DNA from: Proteiniclasticum sp.
GTDB taxonomy: Bacteria > Bacillota > Clostridia > Clostridiales > Clostridiaceae
Assembly: GCF_003514505.1 (NCBI RefSeq)
Contig: NZ_DOPX01000028.1
Span: forward strand, 12,483 to 76,482
Length of the DNA: 64,000 bases
Reading direction: 5' to 3'
The notes below the pieces were generated by a model. That model was not told where the DNA came from, searched no databases, and worked only from the letters and a program-made list of their open reading frames with translations. Positions 9,089 to 17,671 of the stretch are shown piece after piece. How positions within the stretch are numbered: the stretch's first letter is position 1; every line of letters starts with the position of its first letter. A program made the translations under genes and the position numbers.

Positions 9089-9997
9089 TTAGCCTTTTAC
9101 TGCACCTGCTGAGATATTTTCAATCAGATATTTCGAGGCGAAAATAAACACAATAACAATTGGTACAATCGAGATGGCAAATCCCAGATAAATTGCTCCC
9201 TGATTCTGATACCAGATCCGAAGCGCTTTCAGCGAGGAAATAACCATGGGCAGTGTTTCATTTTCCTTGGAACTTAAAATCACTCGCGCACTGAGATAAT
9301 TGTTCCAAGATCCGATGAAGGTGAAGATGGACATGGTTGCAACTCCTGGTGCCATAAGAGGCAGTGCGATCCTATGGAAGATGTACATCTCTCCTGCGCC
9401 GTCTATTCTCGCAGCCTCTATGATCTCTCTTCCTAAAGATGAGCTGATATAGGCTCTGAGGAAAAATACCGTGCCGATAGAGGCAATGGACGGTATGATC
9501 AGTGCAAGATGATTGTCCATGAGACCAATCTGTGTCATGAGTCTGACATACCCTAGAAATGCCAGTTGGCTGGGAACCATCATGAAAATCAGAATCAGCC
9601 CAAACAGAACATTTTTCCCTCTAAAATTATAGATATGGAACCCGTATGCTGTCAGAGCGGAAAAATAAGCTGAAAGAACCGTAACGGACACGGCTATTTT
9701 CAGAGAGTTTCTGAAACCACGCATCACATCAACGTTCTCCACGAGAATTTTATAGTTTTCCATTAAACTTTTTCCAGGTATCAACGTGATTCCCTGAGTC
9801 GAAATAGACATGCCGTCTCGGGTGGCATTGATGAGCACTATCCAGAAGGGTATCACTGCAATAACCACCAAAAACGCCAGAAAAAGATAGATCAGCGTAT
9901 ATACCGTCACTTTTCTGATTTTATTTCTTCGAATTTCTCTCCGTCTTTCCTCTTCGGTCTGTGGAGCGCTGCGCTCTACGATTCTATTGCCTTTCAA
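9089..9997 (-). CDS. ABC sugar transporter permease (MalG type)
   Basis: About 302-residue inner-membrane permease of a carbohydrate ABC importer. It has six hydrophobic segments and the EAA loop EAARIDGAGEMYIFHRIALPL, which docks the ATPase. The C-terminal pattern (ILSSKENETLPM, KYLIENISAGAVKG) is typical of MalG-like subunits. The start is uncertain: a TTG at 9997 lies 8 bases after AAAGGTGG, while GTG codons at 10009 and 10006 lack proper spacing. The gene overlaps the end of the upstream permease gene, so translation is coupled. It would pair with that permease and the lipoprotein at 11010-12548. No ATPase gene lies in the cassette, so a shared MsmX-like ATPase elsewhere is expected. Confidence 0.88.
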   Translation of the reverse strand: MKGNRIVERSAPQTEEERRREIRRNKIRKVTVYTLIYLFLAFLVVIAVIPFWIVLINATRDGMSISTQGITLIPGKSLMENYKILVENVDVMRGFRNSLKIAVSVTVLSAYFSALTAYGFHIYNFRGKNVLFGLILIFMMVPSQLAFLGYVRLMTQIGLMDNHLALIIPSIASIGTVFFLRAYISSSLGREIIEAARIDGAGEMYIFHRIALPLMAPGVATMSIFTFIGSWNNYLSARVILSSKENETLPMVISSLKALRIWYQNQGAIYLGFAISIVPIVIVFIFASKYLIENISAGAVKG

Positions 9998-10955
9998 GAG
10001 AATCACCACCTTTCATCATCAGTGCCTGCTTCTTTCTCAACTTCTTCTCTTTATGGTTCATAAAAAACTCTTTAATTTCTCGTCTATTTGTTGCGATGGT
10101 AAAAACAGCGGTAAAGACCATAATGAGTAAAAATAAAACAAAGGAAAGGGCGGATGCATAACCGTAGTTTCGATAAACAAAAGCCATGTTATAGATGTAT
10201 ACAATCATTGTGTTCAGACTGCCTTCCGGGAAACCTTTGCCGTCGGTAATGAGAAACGGTATGTCAAAAAGCTGAAGACCACCAATAAGCCCTGTCACCA
10301 TGACATACATCAGGATGGGTTTAATAGAGGGTATGGTGATGTTTTTCATGATCTGAAGTCTGGTGGCACCGTCAATTCTTGCAGCTTCAAATGTTTCTTT
10401 ACTTACTGCCTGCACAGAAGCCATGAACAGAATAAACGAGTTGCCAAACCACATCCAAGTCTGAATACCTGAAACACTCATCTGAGCCAGAATAGGCTTT
10501 GTAAGCCAACCAATGGCTTGATCGATCCATCCGATGTTAAAGAGAACCTGATTCACCACTCCATAATCCCGATCTAGAAGTTTAAAGAAAATCAACGCTA
10601 TGGTCGCAGAAGCGATGAGATTCGGCAGATAAAACACCACGCGGAAGAATCCCAGCCCTTTGACTTTGTATTTGATGTCTGAAAAAATCATCACCAGCAG
10701 AAATGCCAAAAAGATCTGGAAAAATATGTTCACAGCCCAGATTCTGATGGTATTGAAGAACGCATCCACCACATTGGGATCATTGAAAACCAGCTTGAAA
10801 TTCTCCGCTCCAATAAACACTTGTGGTCCATAGCCCTTATATCTGGTCATAGAAAGATAGAGTGTAAACAGAATCGGATATACATTAAATAATGCAAACA
10901 CCAGGAAAAATGGTGTGATGAAAAAATATCCTTTCCTTTCCTTTGTTTTTCTCAT
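9984..10955 (-). CDS. ABC sugar transporter permease (MalF type)
   Basis: 323-residue inner-membrane permease, partner of the MalG-type subunit. Its N-terminus RKGYFFITPFFLVFALFNVYPILFTLYLS is typical of MalF/UgpA-like proteins, and the EAA loop is FEAARIDGATRLQIMKNITIP. It has six predicted membrane helices. The ATG at 10955 follows GGAGGTAAAA, a strong ribosome site; two earlier methionines are possible. It lies 54 bases after the binding-protein gene in the same operon. Together the two permeases form the translocation path for the sugar bound outside the cell by the lipoprotein. Confidence 0.88.
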   Translation of the reverse strand: MRKTKERKGYFFITPFFLVFALFNVYPILFTLYLSMTRYKGYGPQVFIGAENFKLVFNDPNVVDAFFNTIRIWAVNIFFQIFLAFLLVMIFSDIKYKVKGLGFFRVVFYLPNLIASATIALIFFKLLDRDYGVVNQVLFNIGWIDQAIGWLTKPILAQMSVSGIQTWMWFGNSFILFMASVQAVSKETFEAARIDGATRLQIMKNITIPSIKPILMYVMVTGLIGGLQLFDIPFLITDGKGFPEGSLNTMIVYIYNMAFVYRNYGYASALSFVLFLLIMVFTAVFTIATNRREIKEFFMNHKEKKLRKKQALMMKGGDSLERQ

Positions 10956-11009
10956 TTTTACCTCCATATGCAAAAGTAGACATTACGTCTACTTCTGCAT
11001 AGTTTTTGT

Positions 11010-12548
11010 TTATTCAGTTGGCAGTCCATCCACATAGATTTCAGGATATGTTACCTTCACATCATTGTAGAATGCAGTCAGCACATCCGCTACGGAAGCA
11101 TAACCTGCAGAACCCTGCTTGTAATTTGTGATATGGATGCCTAGAAGATCATTTAGTCCTCTGTCATACACAGTAACGTTGGATAGATCAATCTTGGAAG
11201 CTTCTTCACTGAACACCTCCAGGTGATTCATGCCGCCTAGGGATTCTCTTCCAGCATAGTCAGCGATGACTGGTGCCATAACAGATTCAACAGAATACAT
11301 GTCTCCGTCAGCCGCCTGTCTCTCTGCAAGTCTTTCCTTGTCAAACAGCATGGACTTCAGGAATGCAAATGCTGCTTCTGGATTCTTTGAGTCTGCGTTA
11401 ACTCCAAGATAAGTTCCACCCCAGAAATAAGAGTTAGGACCTGAAGCCATACCCCAGTTGCCTTTAAACGCTGCCTTTTCATACTCGTCTTTCTTTGCCT
11501 GGTCAGCGTCCTCTGCTGGCTTAGGCAGTGTGTTGCCACTGGCATCCACTTTTTCCATGTTTGGTTCGATAATATACTTTAGACCCCATGTTGGCATGGA
11601 GTATGCCATAACCTGCCAGCTCTTTCCTTCTGCATCTGTCAGATCCTTATCCATGGCATCAAACCAAGGACCACTCCACTCAGCTGCATTGGCTGTCAAG
11701 GAATCACTGATGGTCTCTCCATACATACCCTTAACCAGATTGATGTAAGGAATCTGCTCTTTGATTTTCGCAGGATTCAGCTTTCCATCTTCTCCAATCC
11801 ACTTAGCAGGATCATTGGTTCCTGCTGCAAAGTGTCTTACAGCCTGATCATCTGGGAATAAACGCCAGTTTGGATTGAACTCCTTCACTTCCACCTGAGC
11901 CTGTAGCATGTTGTCAATGGTATTGAACTTGTTTTCGTTCATCCAGTTTGTGACAGCAGCGTTATAATCATCTGTACCCTCAGCTGGGAAGCCTGGTTCT
12001 GTTCCCCAAACTTCAGCAGCCATATCTGTCTTGAAGAAAATAGCGCCTGGTGTTACCTGCCATGATAATGCGGCAAGCTTTCCGGTTGCAGGATCAATTC
12101 CAGACTGCCAGATGTATTCAGCATAATCCGCTTTTTCAGCAGCCAGATCCACATCTTTATCGTTCTCCATCATGGTTTCAATATCCGCATAGTATCCAGC
12201 TTCAATAAACTGCTTGATATGATCGAGCTCGCCTGTAAAAACGTCTGGTCCATTTCCGGAGGACAGAGCTGGTAAAATCTTATCCATGTAACCATCCTGA
12301 ATGGATACAGCTACAAATTCTACTTCCATTCCAGCAAACGGCTTTCCGTCTGCAGTATACAGCTCCTTAAAGTTATCAATATCACCAGCGGTCTGAAGTT
12401 CATCTGTAAAAGACCAGATTACCAACTTCTCATTGGAATAGTCCTTATTTGGATCAACCTCCACAGAAGGTGCATCCTCTTTCTTGCCACAGGCAGAAAG
12501 AACAACCATAGACGCCAGTAAGAATGAAAGAATTTTTTTGATATTCAT
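11010..12548 (-). CDS. Extracellular sugar-binding lipoprotein of the ABC importer
   Basis: 512-residue solute-binding protein. Residues 1-20 are a lipoprotein signal ending in the lipobox LSAC, with Cys20 as the likely lipid-anchored residue. The mature part has features of family 1 binding proteins: VIWSFTDELQTAGD near the start, a hinge region with GPDVFTGE, and the C-terminal VADVLTAFYNDV. Length is at the upper end for the family, suiting an oligosaccharide ligand. It is the first gene of the transporter operon, behind a promoter whose -35 lies inside a LacI-type operator. It would capture the oligosaccharide outside the membrane and deliver it to the two permeases. The ligand cannot be read from the sequence. 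Confidence 0.9.
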   Translation of the reverse strand: MNIKKILSFLLASMVVLSACGKKEDAPSVEVDPNKDYSNEKLVIWSFTDELQTAGDIDNFKELYTADGKPFAGMEVEFVAVSIQDGYMDKILPALSSGNGPDVFTGELDHIKQFIEAGYYADIETMMENDKDVDLAAEKADYAEYIWQSGIDPATGKLAALSWQVTPGAIFFKTDMAAEVWGTEPGFPAEGTDDYNAAVTNWMNENKFNTIDNMLQAQVEVKEFNPNWRLFPDDQAVRHFAAGTNDPAKWIGEDGKLNPAKIKEQIPYINLVKGMYGETISDSLTANAAEWSGPWFDAMDKDLTDAEGKSWQVMAYSMPTWGLKYIIEPNMEKVDASGNTLPKPAEDADQAKKDEYEKAAFKGNWGMASGPNSYFWGGTYLGVNADSKNPEAAFAFLKSMLFDKERLAERQAADGDMYSVESVMAPVIADYAGRESLGGMNHLEVFSEEASKIDLSNVTVYDRGLNDLLGIHITNYKQGSAGYASVADVLTAFYNDVKVTYPEIYVDGLPTE

Positions 12549-12600
12549 CCGATTAACCCCTTTTTAAAGTTTTTTCAACACACAGTAATGTCGTACCCAT

Positions 12601-12630
12601 AATATAACACAATCACGAAAGCGGTTTCAA
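12601..12630 (-). promoter_or_regulatory. Promoter and operator of the ABC transporter operon
   Basis: -35 TTGAAA (12625-12630), 18-base spacer and -10 TATATT (12601-12606) on the minus strand. The palindrome GAAAGCGGTTTC at 12617-12628 overlaps the -35, so a bound LacI-type repressor would block polymerase. The site also resembles a CcpA cre sequence. Confidence 0.7.
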
Positions 12631-12892
12631 TGCTTTTTCGAAAGATTTTTTAAAAAATGAAAACCTTTTTATCTTTATTGAACCACCACTCATCGAAGAT
12701 GCCATTTTGCTCTCCATCATTAAAAAAGATTGATTTAATCTTCTAACACATTGATATTCAATGACTTTCGACTTTTCAGCAGATAACAGCCGTTCAGAAA
12801 AGTCATCCTGATCAGAATAAAATGATCTAGAACCCCAGTCATAACCCACATGAAGAAAACGGACTGTTTCAGCGCTTAATCCCGCAATTTTC

Positions 12893-12904
12893 GAAACCGC
12901 TTTC
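12893..12904. promoter_or_regulatory. Second operator GAAACCGCTTTC
   Basis: This is the exact reverse complement of the operator at 12617-12628, with 276 bases between equivalent ends. It lies just past the GH30 stop codon. Paired operators at this distance could allow a tetrameric LacI-type repressor to loop the DNA. Confidence 0.65.
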
Positions 12905-12906
12905 CT

Positions 12907-14259
12907 TTAATCAACCATAAATGTTGTAATGGAATGATCCGGAAGATTGATGTTTATCCCTTGACCATCCACCACCAGAGCCAGCTCCGCGATAAAACCT
13001 TCATTCTGAGCAACCACAACAATCCGGCCGTCAGGATTACGGAACGCCACTGCATATACCCCTTCTTTTGTGACACTGATCTCCAGCCTTTTCGCCCCTA
13101 CAGCGATATATTTCGAAAAATGACCAATATAGTAATACGAATTATTATAGATCAGCCTCTTCTGGTTGCGGTCATACATCAATGGTGCTTCACAGTAATT
13201 GTGGACATGGTTCGGTCCCCCAATCTCATTCAGCACGAGATTCCAGTCAATCCACCCTCGGCTCCAGTTGTTAAAGTCACCAATGATGTTTCGGCCATAT
13301 CTTTCCCCATTGGACCAAGAGCCCAAATACCCATTGTGCACCGCATTTTCAGAGGTGGTTGTCAGCTCCACGCACCCCTCTGTAAAAAGGAGATGCTTCT
13401 CTGGATACAAGTTATGAAGCGCTGTAAGATTTTCGAAAGCTTCACTGACATACCAGTGATTTCCCACACCCCACACATACTTTGCCGCTTCTTTGTCTGA
13501 AAGCACCACAGACCCACGTTCCACGAGAACATCCCTATTGTGGTCCCACACAATGATCTCTGTACCGGGATGAGCTTCTTTCAGCACTGGCCCAAGATGA
13601 TTCTTAATAAAATCTCTCTCTTCCTCAGCCGTATAGATACAGGAATCCCAAGTCTGGGTGGCGAGCGGTTCATTTTGTATGCTCACCGCCCAGATGTCAA
13701 TGCCACGCTTCTTCATCTCCTCAATGTATCTCACATAATATTTCGCCCAGGTTTCGCTGTATTCCGGAAGAAGTTTTCCGCCATAGTTCATTTCACCTGT
13801 ATCTTTCATATAACCCGGCGGGCTCCAAGGAGACGCAAGAAGCTTCAGAGGCTCCCCTGCATACCCCTCAGCATCTTTGATCATCGGAACAACCCACTTG
13901 TCTTCTCTGGAGAGATCAAAGCTGCGAAGATCCTGATCCCCCTCTTCCACATAAACATAATTTTCAAGCGAGAAGTCACACGAATTAATATGAACTCTCC
14001 CCAGAACATACCCCAAACCTTCCGATTTCGAAAAATAGGCACGAAGCGCTTCCTGCCTCACCATTTCAGGAGCTTCGGATAACGTGTACGCCGCAGATTC
14101 CGTAAATGCGCCACCAAAGCCCATGAACTCCTGATACTCCATCTGGCTGTTCACGACGATCACAGGCCTCTTTGCATCATAAGACCCCATTTCCCTATCA
14201 GGCAGTGTTTTCCAGAATTTCAATTCTCTCTTTTCAGACCTTACCGCTTTAATTTTCAT
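12907..14259 (-). CDS. Cytoplasmic GH30 glycosidase (glucosylceramidase family)
   Basis: 450-residue retaining glycoside hydrolase of family 30. The FGGAFTESAA motif (47-56) opens the barrel, the acid/base is Glu197 in SIQNEP and the nucleophile Glu294 in LFTEGC. The motif NEIGGPNHVHN and the C-terminal beta domain ending in SITTFMVD are also typical. There is no signal peptide, so it acts on sugars already inside the cell. Family members cleave beta-glucosides, beta-1,6-glucans or beta-xylosides, and the exact linkage cannot be told from sequence alone. Its ATG overlaps the stop of the upstream GH94-like gene by 4 bases (ATGA), so both proteins are made together and probably act on the same substrate. 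Confidence 0.9.
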   Translation of the reverse strand: MKIKAVRSEKRELKFWKTLPDREMGSYDAKRPVIVVNSQMEYQEFMGFGGAFTESAAYTLSEAPEMVRQEALRAYFSKSEGLGYVLGRVHINSCDFSLENYVYVEEGDQDLRSFDLSREDKWVVPMIKDAEGYAGEPLKLLASPWSPPGYMKDTGEMNYGGKLLPEYSETWAKYYVRYIEEMKKRGIDIWAVSIQNEPLATQTWDSCIYTAEEERDFIKNHLGPVLKEAHPGTEIIVWDHNRDVLVERGSVVLSDKEAAKYVWGVGNHWYVSEAFENLTALHNLYPEKHLLFTEGCVELTTTSENAVHNGYLGSWSNGERYGRNIIGDFNNWSRGWIDWNLVLNEIGGPNHVHNYCEAPLMYDRNQKRLIYNNSYYYIGHFSKYIAVGAKRLEISVTKEGVYAVAFRNPDGRIVVVAQNEGFIAELALVVDGQGININLPDHSITTFMVD

Positions 14260-17200
14260 AATTCCTCCTTAACCTTATACACCATGACAATCTGCTTCAC
14301 TTGTCGTTCTCGAACTTTATGCGCCAATTCACCGCTTATGGATGAACATTTTTCCCCATCCACCTTATAATAATCAACAGCCACCTGTTCTGAATAGGTT
14401 GGGAGCCCCGTAGCATTCTCAATAATGAACTCAATTTCTGAAAAGAGTGTCGTTCTCAAACGTCCCTCCACAAAGAAATCCACATTCAGCACTGGTTCGG
14501 GCGTAAACCTCAAGGTGTCTGTATAGGTGAACAGCATTTTTCCAAACATCATGTGCTGCCAGATACTGAGCATCTCCGAAGTGGACCCACTGAGTCTGGC
14601 CACAAATCCCTGACCATGAACACTTCTGTTTGGATTGAGACTGCTTGCGATGAAACTTGAGTTCTCCAGTGTGGAACGCCCATAAATCTGCGGGTCCATG
14701 AAACAGACCAGGTTCATTTTGATTTCTTCAAAGAACAAGTCATAAAGACCTCCCTTCAATAGGCCCAGAAGATATTTATACGTCATATGAAGGAAATTAC
14801 TCTCCCGCTCCAGCCATCCTGGCGAGAAAGCTCTGATTCTGCCAATTTCGTAGCTCATCTCCTCCAGAGACTCACTGGTCTTATAAGTATTCAGCACCTC
14901 ATCGTAGATACCTGAGTTCCTGACCAGGTGATATAGCCTCTGATTTTCTTCCCGCGACCCAATCTTATAGTATCTTGCAGGAGCTTCCAAGAAAAACGGA
15001 AGTTTTATCAGTTCAAAAGCTTTTGCGCGAACGGCCTGTAACCCATAAAAGGTTCGCCCCTCCAGCATTTCATAGTCACTGACTTCATAATGCAGATATG
15101 TAGGCAGCATACCGCCATGGAAAGACTTCGCCCGGTCAATTCCATCCAGGAGTTTCCTTTCGATCAGCTCAAGAAACTCAACAGTTTCTTCGACTCCCAT
15201 AATCTTCTCTGTACCGGTGATTTCATACTGAATCTTCTTTCTGAAACCTTCTCTAAGAGAGGACATCTCATCCCATTGGTCAAAAAGAGACAGCCCCTTC
15301 GAAAGGACTTCTACAATCCCCCGATAGAGTTCATAAGTTACATCCAACACACTCACAGGGTCTGTCAGATTATTCTTGAGAAATCTCACCACACGGACCA
15401 GTTCCACAGTTTCGCTCATCCCAGAACCAAATACCCCTGGAAGACCATTCATGGCATCGTTCCAGCCAGGCCTGTTGGCCTCCATTTCCATCCCCATTCC
15501 ATAAGGATCCAGTGTAGTAAACTTCACAAGGATAAGATTCAGAAGCTTCTGAGCAAGGTTCGTCTCATAGATTCTTCCGTCCACCATTCTCCAGTTAGAC
15601 TGTTCAAAGCGGATGGAATGCTTCTCTTCTTTGATGGCACCATACTGTCTGATCGTCCCATTTTCAGTGAGCCCGTACTTCTCATGTCTTGGCAGCACAT
15701 AGGCAGGGCTCTCATAATACCGGTATGTCTTATCTTCAAACAAAAGCTCCTGAAGCTGATCCGGGTAAACACTGAGATAAGTTTCAATCAGATCAAAATT
15801 ATACGTCCAATGATCAGACCAGTACCCTTCTCCGAATACCGCCTCAGTATGCTGCTCAGACATTTCCAGAAGCCTTGATAAAAACTCCTCTTCACGGACA
15901 AGAAGCTTGATTTCTTCACGCTGGATCCTCATCATAACAGCTCCCGGTGTAAAATGATCAGCAAGAATCTCTTTCAGCTGTTCCTGACCCGAAAGAATAT
16001 AGTTTTCCAGGAGATTATTTGCAGCTTCCGTATCTATGGTGAAAGTAGTGCCTTGAACCCCCAATGGGTTGTATCCATCCAGCTGCAGAAGATTCATGAA
16101 CATCTTCACATTAAACAGACCCGCCTCTGGCACGAAAAGAACATCATTACGCCTGTTCTGATTCACATCCCGATAGTTTCCATTTCCCTGAGAGTAAAAC
16201 TCGGGGGCTAGAGAATAAAAATTATAGTCCCGCTCTGGGTCTCCATGCTTTCTGGAGAACACATGATAGACTTTCTTCTTATCTCCTTCCCCAAAGATGA
16301 GCGGATAGCCTCCGCGCAAGGTATTGTCCAAAAAGTTCTGTTTCAGATACGCATCGAAAACAGGGAATCCGGATTCTGTTTCTATGACACGAACCATATC
16401 ATCGATGATGTTCTCCGCCTCAAGAAGCTTATGAGAAATATAGGCTCCTTTGGCAAAAGAGGAAGCTCTCTCGTTGATGATCTCCACATCAGAAACATTG
16501 CCGATGATGGTATGGAGGTGAAGATGCTCTCCAGCCCCAAGGATTTTAAATACCGGCGTAAAGCCGCAAGGTACTTGATTGACCAGTATCTGATTCTGAA
16601 GATCCCACTCTTGAAGACTTTGGTTCTCCATATGAACCGGCACAGTAAGTGAAGTGTCATATCCGAAAATCTTCTCCAGATCCACAACCGGCTTGATCAG
16701 CTCTCCATCCTCCAGAAAAGAAAGATAGAAATGCCCCTTCTGATTCATGGAGATTTCTGCATCATCCCCACTGGATGCTTTGAACTTATAAAAGGGAATA
16801 TGATTTTCTATATTCTCGACGCCCATCCAGGAAACCATGAGATTTGACATATTCTTATAGGTTTCATTGGTTGTGCCTGAGGGAAGAATATTAGCAAGAC
16901 CATCTACAATCTCAATGGCTCTCTGACTTCCTTCATTGATGATTTCAACCTTTCTGACAAGCCCAGCCACCGGTTCATTCACAAGTCCAAAATATGTGAC
17001 CTTGTACGTAATCTTACGGGTCTTATTGACTTCCACTATAGAAAAATGCCCCCGGGAAATCTGCATATCTCTCTGCACTTCATCTTGGCTGCTCACAGCA
17101 AAGGGTTCGTATACTTCCCCATCAACCTTCACGAAACTGCGGAATCCATATCGGTCCACATACTGATAGCTCGTATTGGCGGGAAAGAATTCCTGTATCG

Positions 17201-17372
17201 GCTCATTTTTGTCTCGAACACCAAAACTGGTGATGCCTTGGCCCCGATTGGCATAAAATGCCCATAAAGGAATTCCATACAACCCTGCAATCCCTGGCAG
17301 AAAACTGGAAAAGGGTTTCCCTTTATCGTAATTTTCTATGATAAAATCCTTATTTTTAAAATAATAGCGCAT
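14256..17372 (-). CDS. Large GH94-like (cellobiose-phosphorylase-related) protein, 1038 aa
   Basis: Cytoplasmic protein of the type usually named cellobiose phosphorylase or GH36-type in COG3459, but longer than classical GH94 enzymes (about 800 residues). Motifs in order: RKHGDPER (374-381), GNYRDVNQN (398-406), DGYNP (432-436), WSDHWT (518-523), ANRPGWNDAMNGLPG (632-646) and ARLSGSTSEMLSIWQ near 950. Asp639 in WND is the likely general acid, and the SGST stretch the likely phosphate site. It shares this motif order with the protein at 5625-9065, so the two are distant paralogues. It starts the first operon of the cassette, downstream of a LacI-type operator. Likely reaction: phosphorolysis of a beta-linked gluco-oligosaccharide to a sugar 1-phosphate. 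GH161 is an alternative family. Confidence 0.68.
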   Translation of the reverse strand: MRYYFKNKDFIIENYDKGKPFSSFLPGIAGLYGIPLWAFYANRGQGITSFGVRDKNEPIQEFFPANTSYQYVDRYGFRSFVKVDGEVYEPFAVSSQDEVQRDMQISRGHFSIVEVNKTRKITYKVTYFGLVNEPVAGLVRKVEIINEGSQRAIEIVDGLANILPSGTTNETYKNMSNLMVSWMGVENIENHIPFYKFKASSGDDAEISMNQKGHFYLSFLEDGELIKPVVDLEKIFGYDTSLTVPVHMENQSLQEWDLQNQILVNQVPCGFTPVFKILGAGEHLHLHTIIGNVSDVEIINERASSFAKGAYISHKLLEAENIIDDMVRVIETESGFPVFDAYLKQNFLDNTLRGGYPLIFGEGDKKKVYHVFSRKHGDPERDYNFYSLAPEFYSQGNGNYRDVNQNRRNDVLFVPEAGLFNVKMFMNLLQLDGYNPLGVQGTTFTIDTEAANNLLENYILSGQEQLKEILADHFTPGAVMMRIQREEIKLLVREEEFLSRLLEMSEQHTEAVFGEGYWSDHWTYNFDLIETYLSVYPDQLQELLFEDKTYRYYESPAYVLPRHEKYGLTENGTIRQYGAIKEEKHSIRFEQSNWRMVDGRIYETNLAQKLLNLILVKFTTLDPYGMGMEMEANRPGWNDAMNGLPGVFGSGMSETVELVRVVRFLKNNLTDPVSVLDVTYELYRGIVEVLSKGLSLFDQWDEMSSLREGFRKKIQYEITGTEKIMGVEETVEFLELIERKLLDGIDRAKSFHGGMLPTYLHYEVSDYEMLEGRTFYGLQAVRAKAFELIKLPFFLEAPARYYKIGSREENQRLYHLVRNSGIYDEVLNTYKTSESLEEMSYEIGRIRAFSPGWLERESNFLHMTYKYLLGLLKGGLYDLFFEEIKMNLVCFMDPQIYGRSTLENSSFIASSLNPNRSVHGQGFVARLSGSTSEMLSIWQHMMFGKMLFTYTDTLRFTPEPVLNVDFFVEGRLRTTLFSEIEFIIENATGLPTYSEQVAVDYYKVDGEKCSSISGELAHKVRERQVKQIVMVYKVKEEL

Positions 17373-17445
17373 AGTACCCCCTGATATACATCGAATAAAT
17401 TACGCCGATTTCCTCTCTGCTATCTAGGTTTTCATCCAAATGCCA

Positions 17446-17469
17446 GTTAACGAAATCGGTTTCGTTAAC
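17446..17469. promoter_or_regulatory. LacI-type operator before the GH94-like/GH30 operon
   Basis: A 24-base palindrome with a single central mismatch, GTTAACGAAATC then GGTTTCGTTAAC. Its core GAAATCGGTTTC differs by one base from the operator at 12617-12628. It lies just downstream of the -10 at 17473-17478, a position suited to repression. Confidence 0.8.
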
Positions 17470-17472
17470 TCT

Positions 17473-17500
17473 ATAATATCATAGGATTTCCTTAAAGCAA
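17473..17500 (-). promoter_or_regulatory. Promoter of the GH94-like/GH30 operon
   Basis: -35 TTGCTT (17495-17500), 16-base spacer and -10 TATTAT (17473-17478), directly followed by the operator palindrome and about 75 bases of leader before the ATG at 17372. Confidence 0.6.
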
Positions 17501-17610
17501 ACAAAAGGTTTCCCTTTAGGAACGCCCTTTTAGTTTTACGCTTTGATATAACCAGATTCCTCAACACCTTTCATCAGAGCCCTCTAATTCAGGCCTCTCA
17601 GGAAACTCTA

Positions 17611-17648
17611 AAATGAAGAAGAGATCTGAAGTATCACCTCAGATCTCT
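17611..17648 (-). terminator. Intrinsic terminator after the LacI-type regulator gene
   Basis: The 10-base arms AGAGATCTGA / TCAGATCTCT pair around a 9-base loop and are followed by TCTTCATTTT on the minus strand, 24 bases after the regulator stop. Confidence 0.75.
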
Positions 17649-17671
17649 TTTCCAGGTTTGACTATTCTATC

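Larger units (their letters stand above)
12549..12906 (-). other. 358-base control region between GH30 and transporter operons
   Basis: It contains the transporter promoter (12601-12630) and two identical operators at its two ends. In the GH30 reading frame there are no stops for about 97 codons after the GH30 stop, but no start with a ribosome site is seen and the translation resembles nothing I know. I take the interval as regulatory rather than coding. Confidence 0.6.

Noticed and set aside
12613..12849. 78-codon open frame before the transporter operon
   Set aside because: No ribosome site, no recognisable family, and it overlaps the promoter and operator of the binding-protein gene. It continues the GH30 frame past its stop but does not resemble GH30.
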